Assembly (NCBI GenBank): GCA_037367355.1
Contig: CM074699.1
Location: 1,178,001 to 1,242,000 of the forward strand
DNA: 64,000 nt
Origin: Neoscytalidium dimidiatum
Taxonomy: Eukaryota; Ascomycota; Dothideomycetes; Botryosphaeriales; Botryosphaeriaceae
Reading direction: 5' to 3'
Under the pieces are notes generated by a model. The model made no database searches. It was not told where the DNA came from and saw only the letters and a program-made list of their open reading frames with translations. Shown here one piece after another: positions 45,338-56,970 of this stretch (positions within the stretch are counted from its first letter, which is position 1; each line of letters opens with the position of its first letter). The position numbers and the translations under genes are program-made.

Positions 45338-46488
45338 CGAGGCTGGAGCGGGAGGCGAGGAGCTATGATGTCATGCAGAAGAGACGGGAAGAAGCTGCGA
45401 AGGATAGGTTAGGACATGGGTGCGGTCGAGGGCGCTGTCAGGCAGCACGGCGGTGTGCTTTAGGATTGAGGAGCTGCGGTAGTGGTGTTGGTGACGGCGC
45501 GCGCGCATGGGCGTTGAGCAGCGGGACCCTGGCCGCGCTTCCCCGGACTCAGACGCTGACTGCAGCCGCCGCGCTACTCCCGGATCGGCAGCCGGGCGGT
45601 CTGCCGCTGCCAGGCTGCGCATGGCGCCGGCTTAGATAGAGAGAGCCTCTGTGGCTGCTGGCTGCCGGCGCAGTACAGCACAGATATCGTCGCTCTTGCT
45701 ATCGCAACAGCAAACCCCCCCACGGAGCGCATGGGGAGTGGAGACAACCGTCGGACTGCAGGCGGGCGATAACGACCGGGACACATGTACAGCGCTCCAG
45801 TGAGATGTCTCAGCTGCGCGTTCGCCGTGTGGGAAGGCGGCCTTGCTGTTGCTGCGATGCTTCGGGGAGTTTCACTCGCGGTCTGTCGGCGCGGTTGGCA
45901 GCTGGGCGCAGTCACGACTCGCAGCGCTGCGATTGCGGGAGCGCAGACGGAAGTGCTGTGAACGAAGTCCGAGACCAGTCGGGAGGCCGCGCATCGCACA
46001 GGCTCGCACCTCATTAGCCACCGCCGTCGCGACAGGCTTTGCGCTGTGTTTTGGTACCGTGGTGACCGGGACCGCGCAATCTGCACGTGCTCTGGGCAAT
46101 CCCGCAATTGTTCGCAAGATTGGCCGCGATTGCGTGCTTGAGCCGCTCAGACCTCGCAACCTCCAAGCACGCCACCGCTGCGCTATACAGCCTGTACCGC
46201 CCGCGCCAACCCCCAATAAAGCCCGCGCTCGCCTGCAGCTGTCGTGACACGGCCCCAGGCAGCACACAATCCCATCCTGAACCTTCTGCGCTGGCCCAAG
46301 GCGCACCGCCTCTTCCGCTTCCGCGTCGCGCAGCGCCCATCCCCCGTCCTTCCCCAAACCCGGCCACTTCGCACGCCATCCATTGCACCAATATCGACAG
46401 CGATCCTGCATGGCCTGAACCACGCCTCAAACTCTAATAACCCCTTGCGCCGTCGCCCTCCGACTGTGCGCTCTCGCAATACCCAACA
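45338..46488. promoter_or_regulatory. Shared divergent upstream region of ATG17 and sconB
   Basis: 1.15 kb between the two divergent start codons, GC-rich, with no credible gene. It must contain both promoters and leaders. C/T-rich sequence from about 46240 to 46460 looks like the sconB leader. No specific factor site is claimed. Confidence 0.6.
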
Positions 46489-48845
46489 ATGGCGTCAAGC
46501 TCGCAACAGCACGCGGCATCGCCGTCGTTATTCCACGACCCGCACGCACCACCTGCCAGGAGGCTCTCGCTGCGACATCCTCCACAAAAGGAGCTGTCCG
46601 AGACCTCCCACGACCATGCGCATGATGGTACCAACTGGGACCACGAACACCACGACCACCACGAACGGCCCCGCTCGCGACATCACCTCGGCAGCGACGA
46701 GGCAGACAAGGAGGCCGAGGACAAGGACGACTCGATATCCATATCCTCGACGAGCAAGCAAGCTGCGAAAAACGTACAGCCCTTCCTGGCGCAGCATATC
46801 CCCAATCAGTACAACCCGCTGGGGAACCCCCCTCAACCTGCAGCCATGAACAACAAGTCGAACACCAAATATTGCTACCGACATCGCCCGGACGTGAAGT
46901 GCAGGAGACAGGCCAACGAGCCTTCCATGGGGCAGCTTCAGAAGGTATGCGGTCTTGTGGGACTACAAAGAAATGCGAGACTGACAGGACTCAGGAGCTC
47001 GCCACCCTCTCTCAATCCGACCAGCAAGGTATCGCGCACGTCTGGTCGCTGTTCTCCGCCGCGCCTGCGAAGCACCGAAATCTCATGCTCCAAGGCATTC
47101 TCGCGCAATGCTGCTTTCCCCAGCTCTCATATGTCTCTGCGGCTGTTCGCGACCTGATCAAGATCGACTTTCTCGCCGCCCTGCCGCCAGAGCTCGGATT
47201 CAAGATCCTTTGTTACCTCGATACCACGTCGTTGTGTAAAGCCGCTCAAGTCAGCAGACGATGGCGGCAACTGGCCGACGATGACGTGGTTTGGCATAAA
47301 ATGTGCGAGCAGCACATCGATCGCAAATGCACCAAATGTGGTTGGGGATTGCCACTACTCGAGGCCAAGAGATTACGGACCGAAAAGCGTCAAATGCAGC
47401 TGAGAGCGACTGGGAGAGGGCTGAACGAGTTGGCCGAGTCGGGAGGGGCGCAAGTTGCCGAGAGCGTCAGCAGAACAGCAAGTCCCAGCCCCGGTCCCGG
47501 CAGTCTCAAGCGACGCATCTCCGAAGAATCTTCCTCCGATAGCGCTGCAAAACGGCCATGCACAGCCGGGCCGAGCTCCAGTTCTCAAGAAGCCGTATTT
47601 CAGCCGCGTGTAAAGCGTCCATGGAAGGATGTCTACAAGGACCGCTTCAAGGTCGGTACAAATTGGAAGTACGGACGATGCAGCACGAAGATATTGCGTG
47701 GTCATACAAATGGCATCATGTGCTTACAGTTTGACGACAACATCCTCGCAACCGGATCCTATGATGCCACAATCAAAATTTGGGACATCAATACCGGTGA
47801 AGAAATCCGCACGCTTAGCGGCCATACTGCGGGTGTCCGGTGCCTGCAGTTCGAAGACAACCGTCTTTTCAGTGGTGGCCTGGATCGCACCATTCGGCTG
47901 TGGAATTGGAAGACGGGCGAATTGCTCCGAACATTCCCCGGCCATACTGGTGGAATAGTTTCGCTCCACTTTGCCAATAATATCCTCGCAACGGGTTCTA
48001 TGGACCACACTATTCGGGTATGGAATTTTCCCGATAAGTCCACCTTCAACCTCAAGGGTCACACCGACTGGGTCAATGCGGTTAAGATCGACGGTGCATC
48101 ACGTACTATTTTCTCCGCCTCTGATGACTGTACCGTTCGGCTGTGGGACCTCGATACCAAACGCTGCCTGAAGATCTTCCATGGCCATGTCGGCCAGGTT
48201 CAACAAGTGCTGCCCATGCCACCGGAGTTCGAGCTCGACGATGAGGACTACGACCCTCTCTCGGACCATGACCACGAGCCCGAAACCCCTGAGGCCGATC
48301 CCAACGGCAACATGCTTCGCTACTTCAACGGCCCCATAACCCCCCCTTACGGCGCCGACGAGTCGAAGGCCTTCTATCCAGAACAGCCCCAGCGGCCCCA
48401 GCCCCCGCGCTACATGATCACCGGCGCCCTCGACGGCACCATCCGCCTGTGGAGCGTCGCGACGGGCCGCTGCCTCAAGACCTTCTTTGGGCACGTCGAG
48501 GGCGTCTGGGCCATCGCCGCCGACACGCTGCGCCTCGTCTCGGGCGCCGAGGACCGCATGGTCAAGGTGTGGGATCCGCGCACCGGCCGCCACGAGCGCA
48601 CCTTCACCGGCCACGCCGGCCCCGTCACCTGCATCGGCCTGAGCGATTCGAAGCTCGTGTCTGCCGGTGAGGACTGCGAGGTCCGCGTCATGAGCTTCGG
48701 CTGCGGCGGCGAACACGGTGTGACTACCATTGGTCCAGCGAGGGAGCGCACCGAGAGCAATGCTAGTCAGACGGAGGCGGAGGCTGAGGAGGATCAGCTT
48801 GCTGGGTCGTCGCAGACTGCGGAGGCTTCTTCGTCCGCTGCGTGA
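46489..48845 (+). CDS. sconB: F-box/WD40 sulfur regulator (sconB / MET30)
   Basis: Two exons (46489-46944, 46995-48845; 50-nt intron, phase 0) encode 768 residues. A His/Asp-rich disordered start leads to the conserved block [17 protein letters not shown] and [19 protein letters not shown], then the F-box (about residues 210-250, [17 protein letters not shown]), a linker, and seven WD40 repeats from about residue 378 to 720 that close a propeller. This arrangement and these motifs are those of MET30/SCON-2/SconB, the substrate receptor of an SCF ubiquitin ligase that represses sulfur assimilation by targeting a bZIP activator when sulfur is plentiful. An acidic insert with [13 protein letters not shown] lies between WD repeats 5 and 6. 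The tail is Glu/Ser-rich. Nuclear or cytoplasmic action is inferred from the family. Confidence 0.95.
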
Positions 48846-49759
48846 TATTGATGACGATGCTATGTGGGCATTCTTCTTGTACATTTTTTTTTAAAGTGGC
48901 TACGGCTGTGTTTTGGATTGTAAACGATCCAACTTTCTCTTTTTTTTTTTTTCCACAAGCGAGGCGCTATTCTTATTGGTTGGTTACATAGGGAACGAAA
49001 AGTTCTTGTGTGTGTGCGTGTTTGTGTGGGAGTTTCTTCATTGGGAATGGAGCGGAGTGTGCGGGAATTGTTTTTTAACCTAACTTCGGTTGTTCGCTTG
49101 AATGGAAGTAGGGAAGGGATGCGGGAGGCAAGGGAATAGGTGGACGAATCAAGTCTAGGATGGAATTCTTATCATATCGTTATACCCTGGTCGGTGGGGA
49201 GGTTTCTGGAGATGGATGGATTAGTGGCCGGTGCAAGGGTTGTTGGTGGGTTCAGGCTATATATACCAACTTTATGAAATATGATGGTGGTGGTCGACTC
49301 CGTTCTTTGCTTGTGGCTTTGGTGATGGGATTTTCGTGCGACTGTGATGGAGGAGGTGGTTGGTTGAGGGGAAGCGGAGACGCCGAGAAGATGAGCTGTC
49401 GGCTAAGTGATTTGTTCTTGTCGATAGATCAAGAGGCGCGTCGTCGAAGTCGAGGGAAAGAATGGCGAGTCAAGAACTTGTTTCTTTGTCAGATTGAGCT
49501 GTGCATTTCTGCTCGGGTGCTCCCGCTTGATCTGTTCCATGAGCTTCCACGTCGTTGGGTTGGGATGAATCATGCGGGTTTGGTGTGATTCGATATGCTG
49601 GTGATCTGGACTTGCCTCCGCCGCTATGTAAGCGCATGGTACCAGGACCGTGGAACGATGCACGTCTTGAATAAAAACTCTTGATTGCTAGATGCTTTCA
49701 GCTGGAGATAACTGGAGTTTCGTTCTCAGCGTACCGAACTCTACCTATTTTGCTTTTTA
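48846..49759. other. Intergenic region downstream of sconB
   Basis: Contains the sconB 3' end with T tracts (48885-48893, 48941-48952). A 142-codon plus-strand frame at 49160-49588 has no domain and is not called. Confidence 0.5.
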
Positions 49760-49897
49760 TTAGGTGTAGTGAAATTTAGTTTGAGGATGGAGGGTGATGT
49801 TGCGGCGGGAACAGCTGTTTCCAGTGACTTAGGTGTAGTGAAATTTAGTTTGAGGATGGAGGGTGATGTTGCGGCGGGAACAGCTGTTTCCAGTGAC
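49760..49897 (+). repeat. Perfect 69-bp tandem duplication
   Basis: Two adjacent, identical 69-bp units (49760-49828 and 49829-49897), each starting TTAGGTGTAGTG and ending CCAGTGAC. The unit length is a multiple of three, so all frames are preserved across it, but no convincing gene covers it. Identity of the copies implies a recent duplication. Confidence 0.95.
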
Positions 49898-50759
49898 TGT
49901 TCTCCCAATTTACATTGGCCCGCAAGAAAGACACTAATATCCGGGCAGCAACAGTTCAAAGACGTATCATCACTTCTGCCTATTGCAAGGGCCCGCTGTA
50001 CTCATCTTAAAAGACCTGCCCTTTTCACGCTGTCCACAGTCTCTACTTTTCTTCATACTCACCTTGCTGGGGCTGCCACAATCAAGAAGACGGTCGGCCT
50101 ATCAGTCTGCCCTACATTGCACGGCATAGAGGGAGCATGGTATGAACCCTCTTCTTGGTGATTCTCTGGCAAATTTCTTTTATGACCATCCATTTTGAAG
50201 ACTTTTCGTTGACGCTCTCGCCTCGCGTCGGGTCATTAAGGAAGAGAGTGTCCTAGTATAAGCAGTTCACTGCATTAGTGCGAGGATGCTGATTTTACCT
50301 AGACAGTAATTTCCGGTCTCGCAAGCTAATTTAATGTTCAGAGATAATTTTGAAGTCTGCCATTCATTACCTCTGCCAGATGCATGCGTGCAGTGTGATT
50401 TCTGGCCGTATGTACCAGATATCGGCACGTCGAATTAGAAAGTGCTCATCAGCGTGAAGGCTACTCATTTCCCGATCTCCACGCCGCTATAGCCGAAAAG
50501 TAGAAGCTAACCTTCAGTATCAGCTGGTCGATTTATAAACGCCCGGCATTCAAACTGACGAAAACGCCGGAAGGACAGCACCGTCGTTTGTCAATTCCCA
50601 GTATGCAGCCGACTTCCAGCCAGCCACACGGAGTCCGCAGCATATTAAATGACGACAGTAGCCGCACAGCATCTGACACCGTTTCTCACCTCATGCAATA
50701 GTCCTTCATAAGTGAACGCTAAACTAATCAAGTTTCTACCTGCTAATCTCTCTTTCGCT
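49898..50759. other. Intergenic region with part of a dispersed diverged repeat
   Basis: No gene recognised. About 50055-50235 resembles about 55213-55420 at many positions (see findings). The rest is AT-rich and unassigned. Confidence 0.5.
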
Positions 50760-51112
50760 CCCTTTCCCTCTCCTCACTTGCCCTCACCCTTTCCCTCTCC
50801 CTCTCTTCACTTGCCCTCACCCTTGCTCCCTTCCTCACTTGCCCTCACCCTTTCCCTCTCCCTCTCTTCACTTGCCCTCACCCTTTCCCTCTCCCTCTCT
50901 TCACTTGCCATTATCCTTTCTCTTTCCCTCTCTTCACTTGCCCTCACCCTTTCTCTTTCCCTTTCCTTACTTGCCCTCACCCTTTCCCTTTCCCTTTCCT
51001 CACTTGCTCTCATCCTTTCCCTTTCCCTTTCCTCACTTGCTCTCACCCTTTCCCTTTCCCTCTCGACACTTGCCCTCACCATCTCCCTCTCCTTCTCCTC
51101 ATCCGCCCTCAC
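50760..51112. repeat. 33-bp minisatellite array
   Basis: About ten imperfect 33-bp units, pyrimidine-rich on the plus strand (CACTTGCCCTCACCC followed by CTTTCC/CTCTCC steps). On the minus strand each unit encodes the 11-residue peptide SEERERERVRA. Units differ by a few substitutions, and one copy near 50820 is shortened by a few bases, which shifts the frame. Confidence 0.9.
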
Positions 51113-51532
51113 CTTCACACTCGCCATCTCTTCTCCTTCATCATCTCCTTCAGCATCTTCTTCGTCATCTTCTTCGTCATCTTCTTCATCATCTCCTTCA
51201 TCATCTCCTTCATTGTCATCTTCATACTCTTCATGCTCTTCAAGCTCTCCATGCTCTTCATGCTCTTCATCAGGCTCATCGCCTTCATCACCTTCATCAC
51301 CTTTTCCTTTATCTTCTCCTACATCTTCTACTGCATCTCTTCTTGGCTCTCCTCCTGACTCTTCTCCTGACTCTTCTTCTACTTCTTCCTTTGGATCTTC
51401 CTTTGGATCCTCCTTTGGATCTTCCTTTGGATCTTCTCTTTGATCTTCTTGCGGCGAAGCTTCTTTGACGGCCGAGGGCAAAACATTGTTATCATTATTG
51501 CTACCGCCGATGGAGGGCATAGTGACAGACAT
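50807..51532 (-). CDS. Possible low-complexity, charged repeat protein
   Basis: A 241-residue minus-strand frame from ATG (MSVTMPSIGGSNNDNN) with three zones: five or so PKEDPKED-type repeats encoded by a 15-bp unit, a very acidic Glu/Asp zone with HEEHGELEEHEE, and a C-terminal zone of SEERERERVRA 11-mers predicted to be a charged single helix or coiled coil. The frame ends by TGA where a shortened minisatellite unit shifts register; the array continues beyond it. The plus strand is also open over the same span (Ser/Leu/Pro-rich), so openness alone is no proof. The charged reading looks more like a real fungal disordered protein. No family recognised. Confidence 0.35.
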   Translation of the reverse strand: MSVTMPSIGGSNNDNNVLPSAVKEASPQEDQREDPKEDPKEDPKEDPKEEVEEESGEESGGEPRRDAVEDVGEDKGKGDEGDEGDEPDEEHEEHGELEEHEEYEDDNEGDDEGDDEEDDEEDDEEDAEGDDEGEEMASVKVRADEEKEREMVRASVERERERVRASEERERERMRASEERERERVRASKERERERVRASEERERERIMASEERERERVRASEERERERVRASEEGSKGEGK

Positions 51533-53739
51533 AATGTTTTCGAATGATTGGTGCACGTCAAAGCCCTTTCAACTTATGAAGACTGTCAGCCTCTTTTTCA
51601 ACTTGGGAGCTAAAAGGGAAGCGATAGGTTTCTTGGAATTACAGTTCGTCTCTGAGTGAACGGCTTTGAACCTACGGCTCAGTGTTTCACCTCTATGCCA
51701 CTTAGAAACTTACGTTTGTGAAGTACGTAGTGACGAGAAGTATGGTTAGTAGAGGGGGTGAGCGTGATAGTTCGATGGTAGTACTCGGTGCCTCTAGAGC
51801 CTGATATACTCTAGGGAAAATGGTTCAGCTTAAGCCACAGGCAGGCAAGTGGATGCCCGATATAGATGAGAGATGAAAAAAGAAGTCAAAGAGCTAGAAC
51901 GGATAAGACTTTAGAGTGATCTCGATCACAGGAAAGCAGTTTACTTTGGATTGCCGCGTGGATGGGTGTAAACGAATATATGGAGAAGGTATTCGCTCCT
52001 CTAGATTTTTATTTAGCCTTGGAATATGCTAGAAGTATGCTGCTCCCTGGACTTGGTCGCGATTTCTAAGCGGCAAGGAGATATCCATACGTTATTGATG
52101 CCAATGACCTTTTGCCAGTACAGCTTGCATGAAGCGTCAAGCATTCGAAGCAATTATGGAAGAAGCGGTGTGCCAAACATATTGAGTGCACGATATGAAT
52201 CTCAATTCGGAGGGACGTGCAGTGAATGCGCATGCATCCTGTGGCGTGAGTCCATGCGTGGTTCAATGAAATCGACACATATGCTACCTGGGACTAAAAG
52301 AGAAGGAATCGTCTTTGTTGGCAGCTGCTTCCGATATAAAATGGTCGAAAATCTACTCATTATGCGTCGGATACGACACTGGACCCATACACGGAGTTGC
52401 ATTCTCTTGACGCACTGTAAGCCTATTGCAGGATTGTAGCGTAATTCATGTAATGCATGCAAGAGGCTTACGTGCAGTTCGGCAATATCATCAGACCTTT
52501 CTTTGCTTATTGACAGCCTGGAGAAGGCGAGTTCGGTTAGTGAAGCCATTTTGTTCGCCATTCCAGGAGTTGTACATGGCCTGAATTCTTCGCAAACCGG
52601 ATATGCTATTCTACAGCAGCATAATGTTGTTTCTTCACCACTTTGGCTGACTTTGTTCAACTTCAAAATGAATGGAATGATCAATACGTTATTTGAACCT
52701 GTTTTACTAATAATCTTCCCTTTCTGCTTTTGGATCCGGCTTGCCGGTGGGGCCGGAGATTGGATTGTGATCAAGTCCCTTTCCCTGGGTGACAAAAAAA
52801 GAAAAGAAAATGGGTTGACGCGCTACGGTGATCAAGAATACATTTGACTTATGCAGCCACCTAATATTGTGTAGTGCGGGGGCGGTAAATCTGGGCAAAT
52901 GCGGTGGCGTGCAGCGACTGGAGAGTGAACGAGACACATATGTGCGGCGAACCCGCACAGAAGCATGCAGGCTACACGTTACAGTGGTCGTCGCCCGGCT
53001 TCGTTGCCGAAAGGCTTCTGCAGGTAAAGAAAACCAAGGCATAGCCGACCCCCGCTGTGGTCGTCGGATATGCCACGTTTAGGAAGACAGCCGGCAGCAT
53101 ATCGCAGAATGCATAGATCCTAGAAATGATTACCAGGCATGATAGAAATCTTCGCTCATTTTCCACCTTCTCCGGATAAGGTAGGAAGCCGTACCTGCAA
53201 GATCCGACCAAAACAGACATAGTTCATCCTCGAGTTACACAGGCTGACACTTGCTATTGTTTCCACCAATCAAGCACAAAGCACGCTTTTTGTAAGAGTG
53301 ACATCTGCTAATGTATGTCAGCCTTCAACATCGTCCGAAAATCGAAATACCTACATGCATGATGCAACGCGTGTTGAGATGGCAGAGTATGAGAACATTA
53401 GATGCATACTATAGGTGATGCCTCAAACGGTCACCAGGCGGCCCAAGACCGACAAGCTTCCCGGACCGATTTTGGTAGTTTCCGATGGCAACCGCTTATG
53501 GATTGTTTACATCCTCCGGATGTACTACCTTTTGGGCACTAACGCGTATGCGTCTATTGAGGATCCTACGCTACTGCTTCTCATATGGCTACTCTGCCAA
53601 AGAGAAGAACGGCATGTGATTTTACTGAGAATGGCGGCTGACATGCAGGAATTGCCACGTACTACAAGACGTGGATAAATAGAGGAGCTCTACGGCCGCT
53701 TGCCACTCTCTTCATATTTGTAGGTCGAGAAGGAGCAGC
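51533..53739. other. Intergenic region, mostly unassigned
   Basis: AT-rich spacer of 2.2 kb. One weak minus-strand frame (52202-52795) contains MANKMASLTELAFSRLSISK and a donor-like GTAAGC after EERSDDIAELH-type sequence, suggesting a decayed or small spliced gene, but I cannot assign it. A tRNA-like pair of boxes near 51662-51700 was rejected. Confidence 0.45.
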
Positions 53740-54799
53740 ATGTCGCAACAGAAACCCAAGTCAGATGAAAAAGCCACCGAGTCAAAAGCTGACAGGTTCC
53801 GGAAGTCTCTCGATGTATTAAGGCCCATTCGGCGGGAGCATATGAGTTTGTGATGCTAAATAACCTATCTAGGATTCTGAGGAAAAGAGTGAGAATGCCC
53901 ATCGAGAAAGCCAGCGATTGGCGAAGAGCATCTCGGGAGTGAGGGATATACACAAGACACTGAAAAAGCGATTCGATGAGCTGGAAAAGTCTTCCAAGAC
54001 AGAGATCGAACGCATGAAGAAGAAATACACTAAAATACGGACACAAGTAGTAAGATTTCGTTTTCTCAACATACATGTAACTTACTAACTGCGCCAACCT
54101 TTCCATAGGATAAACATCGCTTCGCCTTAGTGCTCATTGACGGTGATGGCACCAATGTATGTGAATACCCACTCGTAGCAATAGCGGACTGAGTCCTAAT
54201 CAACTGAAGTTTCGTGAGAATTTCGTCCAACAGGGAACCAATGGTGGCCTGCAAGCTGCTACCAATCTCATACAAGAGCTTCGTCAGAACCTGAATTTGA
54301 AAGCAGAGATAATCCTTGTCCGTATCTACGCAAATATTGGGATAAACAACAATGGGTTGGAACGGCAGTACGCAAGGCTACAAAGTGTGGACAGAAAAAA
54401 TCTTCTCAAGTTCGTGGTTGGTTTCAACAGCCATAAGTATTGCGATTTTACGGAGTCTGGGGCGGAGAGAGGACATGCGTATCAAAAGGTGGCGGGTAAG
54501 CATATCCCAAGCATGGATATCATCTATTACGCGCGCGAACAGTGGCTAAGTCTTTACAAGAAACCTTCGAGCTCTACAGCAGAGATCTTCACTGTGAACA
54601 CATTATCTTCGCAGGCTCTCATAACAGAAGTTATGCACCTCTTCTCTCTCAATACAGGGAGCCAGCAAGAAGAAGAGAGGGCCTCCAGATCACTCTACTC
54701 CGTGGACAGCCCTTCGTGGAAGAATTGGAAGCTCTGGCGAATGATTTCGGAGGCCCGCTCGAATTGCCAAGTTTGTTTCGCAGTAGGAGTCTTGATTAG
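53740..54799 (+). CDS. Fungal CCCH-zinc-finger-associated N-terminal domain protein, finger-less
   Basis: Five exons (53740-53814, 53873-54049, 54109-54156, 54210-54495, 54543-54799) encode 280 residues. The N-terminal 80 residues are a charged coiled coil (LKKRFDELEKSSKTEIERMK). Then comes an NYN/PIN-like fold with ALVLIDGDGTNF, a conserved Asp-rich strand, followed by AEIILVRIYANIG and EHIIFAGSHNRSY. This is the domain found before CCCH zinc fingers in many filamentous fungi (I believe catalogued as DUF7923). Here the frame ends right after the domain (ELPSLFRSRSLD, then TAG) with no zinc fingers. Introns are 46-58 nt and keep phase. The end of exon 2 could be three bases earlier. A nuclease or RNA-binding role is suggested only by fold resemblance. 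Confidence 0.75.
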
Positions 54800-56447
54800 A
54801 GTTGCAGCTGATAACTTGATTGCTCGTACGCGGCCTAACATGACACTGCATTATCTTTGTACTGGATCTCAGGCTTCAGCCTTCTTTTTGTGAACACGTT
54901 TAACTTCGAGCATTTGGAGGAACATTCAACTGTTGTACTGCAGGCCGTCGAATTTTAGGAATTTACCAAACCAGAAATTGAACTACTGCGGGCCCGCTTG
55001 CCGCACTAGGAACACTAGTAACAGACACGCTGTACTTAGATACGACGCGAATTACTGGGCAAGTGGACCAACATGGTGACATATGTAGCCCATACATATA
55101 TCTTCCAGCAAAGTACAGAGCAGGAAGAACGTAATCTGGTTCAGTAAATTACGCTTCTTATCGAAAATATATAGACAAGGTAGATGGTTGAAGTTGCAGT
55201 GCCAACAAGAGATCCATACTTACCTCGTTAGGGTTACTGTTATCAAGGATAGGGCCGACCTATCAAGCCATCCTGCATTGAACAACGCGGCGGATGTCCA
55301 ATATGAATCCTCTTGGGAGCTTCTTTCAGGTACAGGCTTTGATGGCTTTCGATTTCTCCGCTGGTGAAGACTCTTTTGTTGCCGATCTCACCATGCGCGG
55401 GCTTCCAAGGAAAGAAAGCCGGTTGGACGAAGGCTCCGGGCGAGCTGCCAGCCAGATCGTAGATACTGGGGAAGTTCAATGAGAGAGACAGAGTGACCAG
55501 CTTACGCTGCAGCTCACAACATTCTCTTAAGGACGCCAAATTTAGCTGATGGTAGCGGTTCGTACGTGTAAAGAGGTACCGATGACACGGATAGCGGGCG
55601 GCTCGAATAGAGAGATAACACCTGATATTCGAGGTCGTAGCCGAACTACCAGGATCTGATGCATATAACGTCCATTTTAGAACCTTCAAAAATCTGTGAA
55701 TAGCAAGCGTGGACTCTACTTGATAGCAGCGCAAAAGCCGCAACAACCGTTCGAAAATATGAAACAAAGAAGAACTAAACTACTTAGAGGTTACTCGGTA
55801 AAACCGATAAGCTAACAAAGTTTCTATTTTACTGTCTAATTAGCTAAATAATAGAAGTTATTCTTAGCTAGCTAGGTGACGTTTATGAGTAACAACCTTC
55901 TCTTCGCTAGCTATAGCTTTATCTTCTCTCTAATAGGCCTTGAAATCGCTTCTTTAGTGCCTAAATATATAAACTACTTGTCCGGCTACTGTCTCACACT
56001 TGTAAGGTTCTTATGCTGCTCTAAGAGGATCTTCTTGGCTGCTAGAAGCGCGTTTAGTCGGTGAGCACCACCCGCCCTATTTAGCAGGTAATCAATGAAC
56101 TCCGCTAATTATCATCTCTAATGGTGCCCACAAGGTTCACCGACAATGACACGAGCGTTATCTCTGGCAGCGCTTACTCTAGAATGCCTAGCGGCGACTA
56201 CGGGCGCTCCTGCGAGGACGTGGGCGCAGCGCCTTTATATTTATATTAATATTTGTCGGCGTCGAAGGGCAGCTATTACCCCTCTAGCTAGGGCACTTGC
56301 TACTCTCTTTTGACAGCTTACGGTCTAGATAACAAGCTATAAGACTAGCTGGAGGCGTCTCTTTATCAATCTTTGGATCACGCCCGTACGCCTTAGCCCA
56401 CGCCCAAGTGTCAGATCTGGTGAGATATACGTGCTTCTGATGAATAC
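54800..56447. other. Decayed, repeat-rich intergenic region
   Basis: No intact gene. About 55213-55420 is the second copy of a diverged dispersed repeat. From about 55780 the sequence is full of TAG/CTA/TAGCTA words, as expected from repeat-induced point mutation (C-to-T in CpA). The minus strand over 55880-56060 has open, protein-like stretches broken by TAG codons, consistent with a mutated mobile element; I cannot name the family. Confidence 0.5.
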
Positions 56448-56547
56448 ATCAGCAAAATTCCCCAGCCAGTTTCGGCTAAGAGCCTTAGGTCCAATAGGAA
56501 ACGTGCCCACCCATCTAGCTCGCAACCTCGTGATTAGGGCTAGCACG

Positions 56548-56604
56548 TCCAGAGGTTCCAGAGGTTCCAGAGCTTCTAGAGGTTCTAGAGGGTCTAGACG
56601 TTCC
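56548..56604 (+). repeat. 9-bp minisatellite, left arm
   Basis: Imperfect tandem units of AGAGGTTCC/AGAGGTTCT. The right-arm array at 56903-56970 carries the reverse complement. Confidence 0.85.
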
Positions 56605-56902
56605 GGAACGCGCGTGCACGGACCACCTAACACGGTCGAAATTCTTAAAGTTCACCTTAGCGCGGTATTCGCACTAGCGCCAGCGCCAGCGCCGTCGCGT
56701 AGCTGCCACTACCGTAGCCGCGTAGCTACTACCAACGCCTACGCATAGAATTTCGCTTAATCGTTCGAATTTCACCTTCTTTCTTTAATAGCGTTGATGG
56801 CTATAGAGAGAGAGCTTTAGCGAATTCTACGTACACGGGCCATAAGAAAAGGAATAAGTATTTTCTCAGAAATCGTCCGTGCGCGCGTGCGAAATAACCA
56901 GA

Positions 56903-56970
56903 CTCTCTAGAAGTACTAGAACCTCTAGAACCTCTAGAACCTCTAGAACCTCTGGAACCTCTGGAAGCTC
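56903..56970 (-). repeat. 9-bp minisatellite, right arm
   Basis: Units AACCTCTAG then AACCTCTGG, the reverse complement of the left-arm array, five to seven copies. Confidence 0.85.

Noticed and set aside
51662..51700. tRNA-like A-box (TGGCATAGAGG) and B-box (GGTTCAAAGCC) on the minus strand
   Set aside because: The boxes are only about 28 bases apart from start to start, whereas a tRNA needs about 45. No anticodon stem or matching acceptor stem can be drawn. At most a degraded tRNA-derived fragment.
55243..55767. 174-codon minus-strand frame
   Set aside because: It starts only from a TTG, has no domain, and overlaps the diverged dispersed repeat. Treated as repeat sequence.
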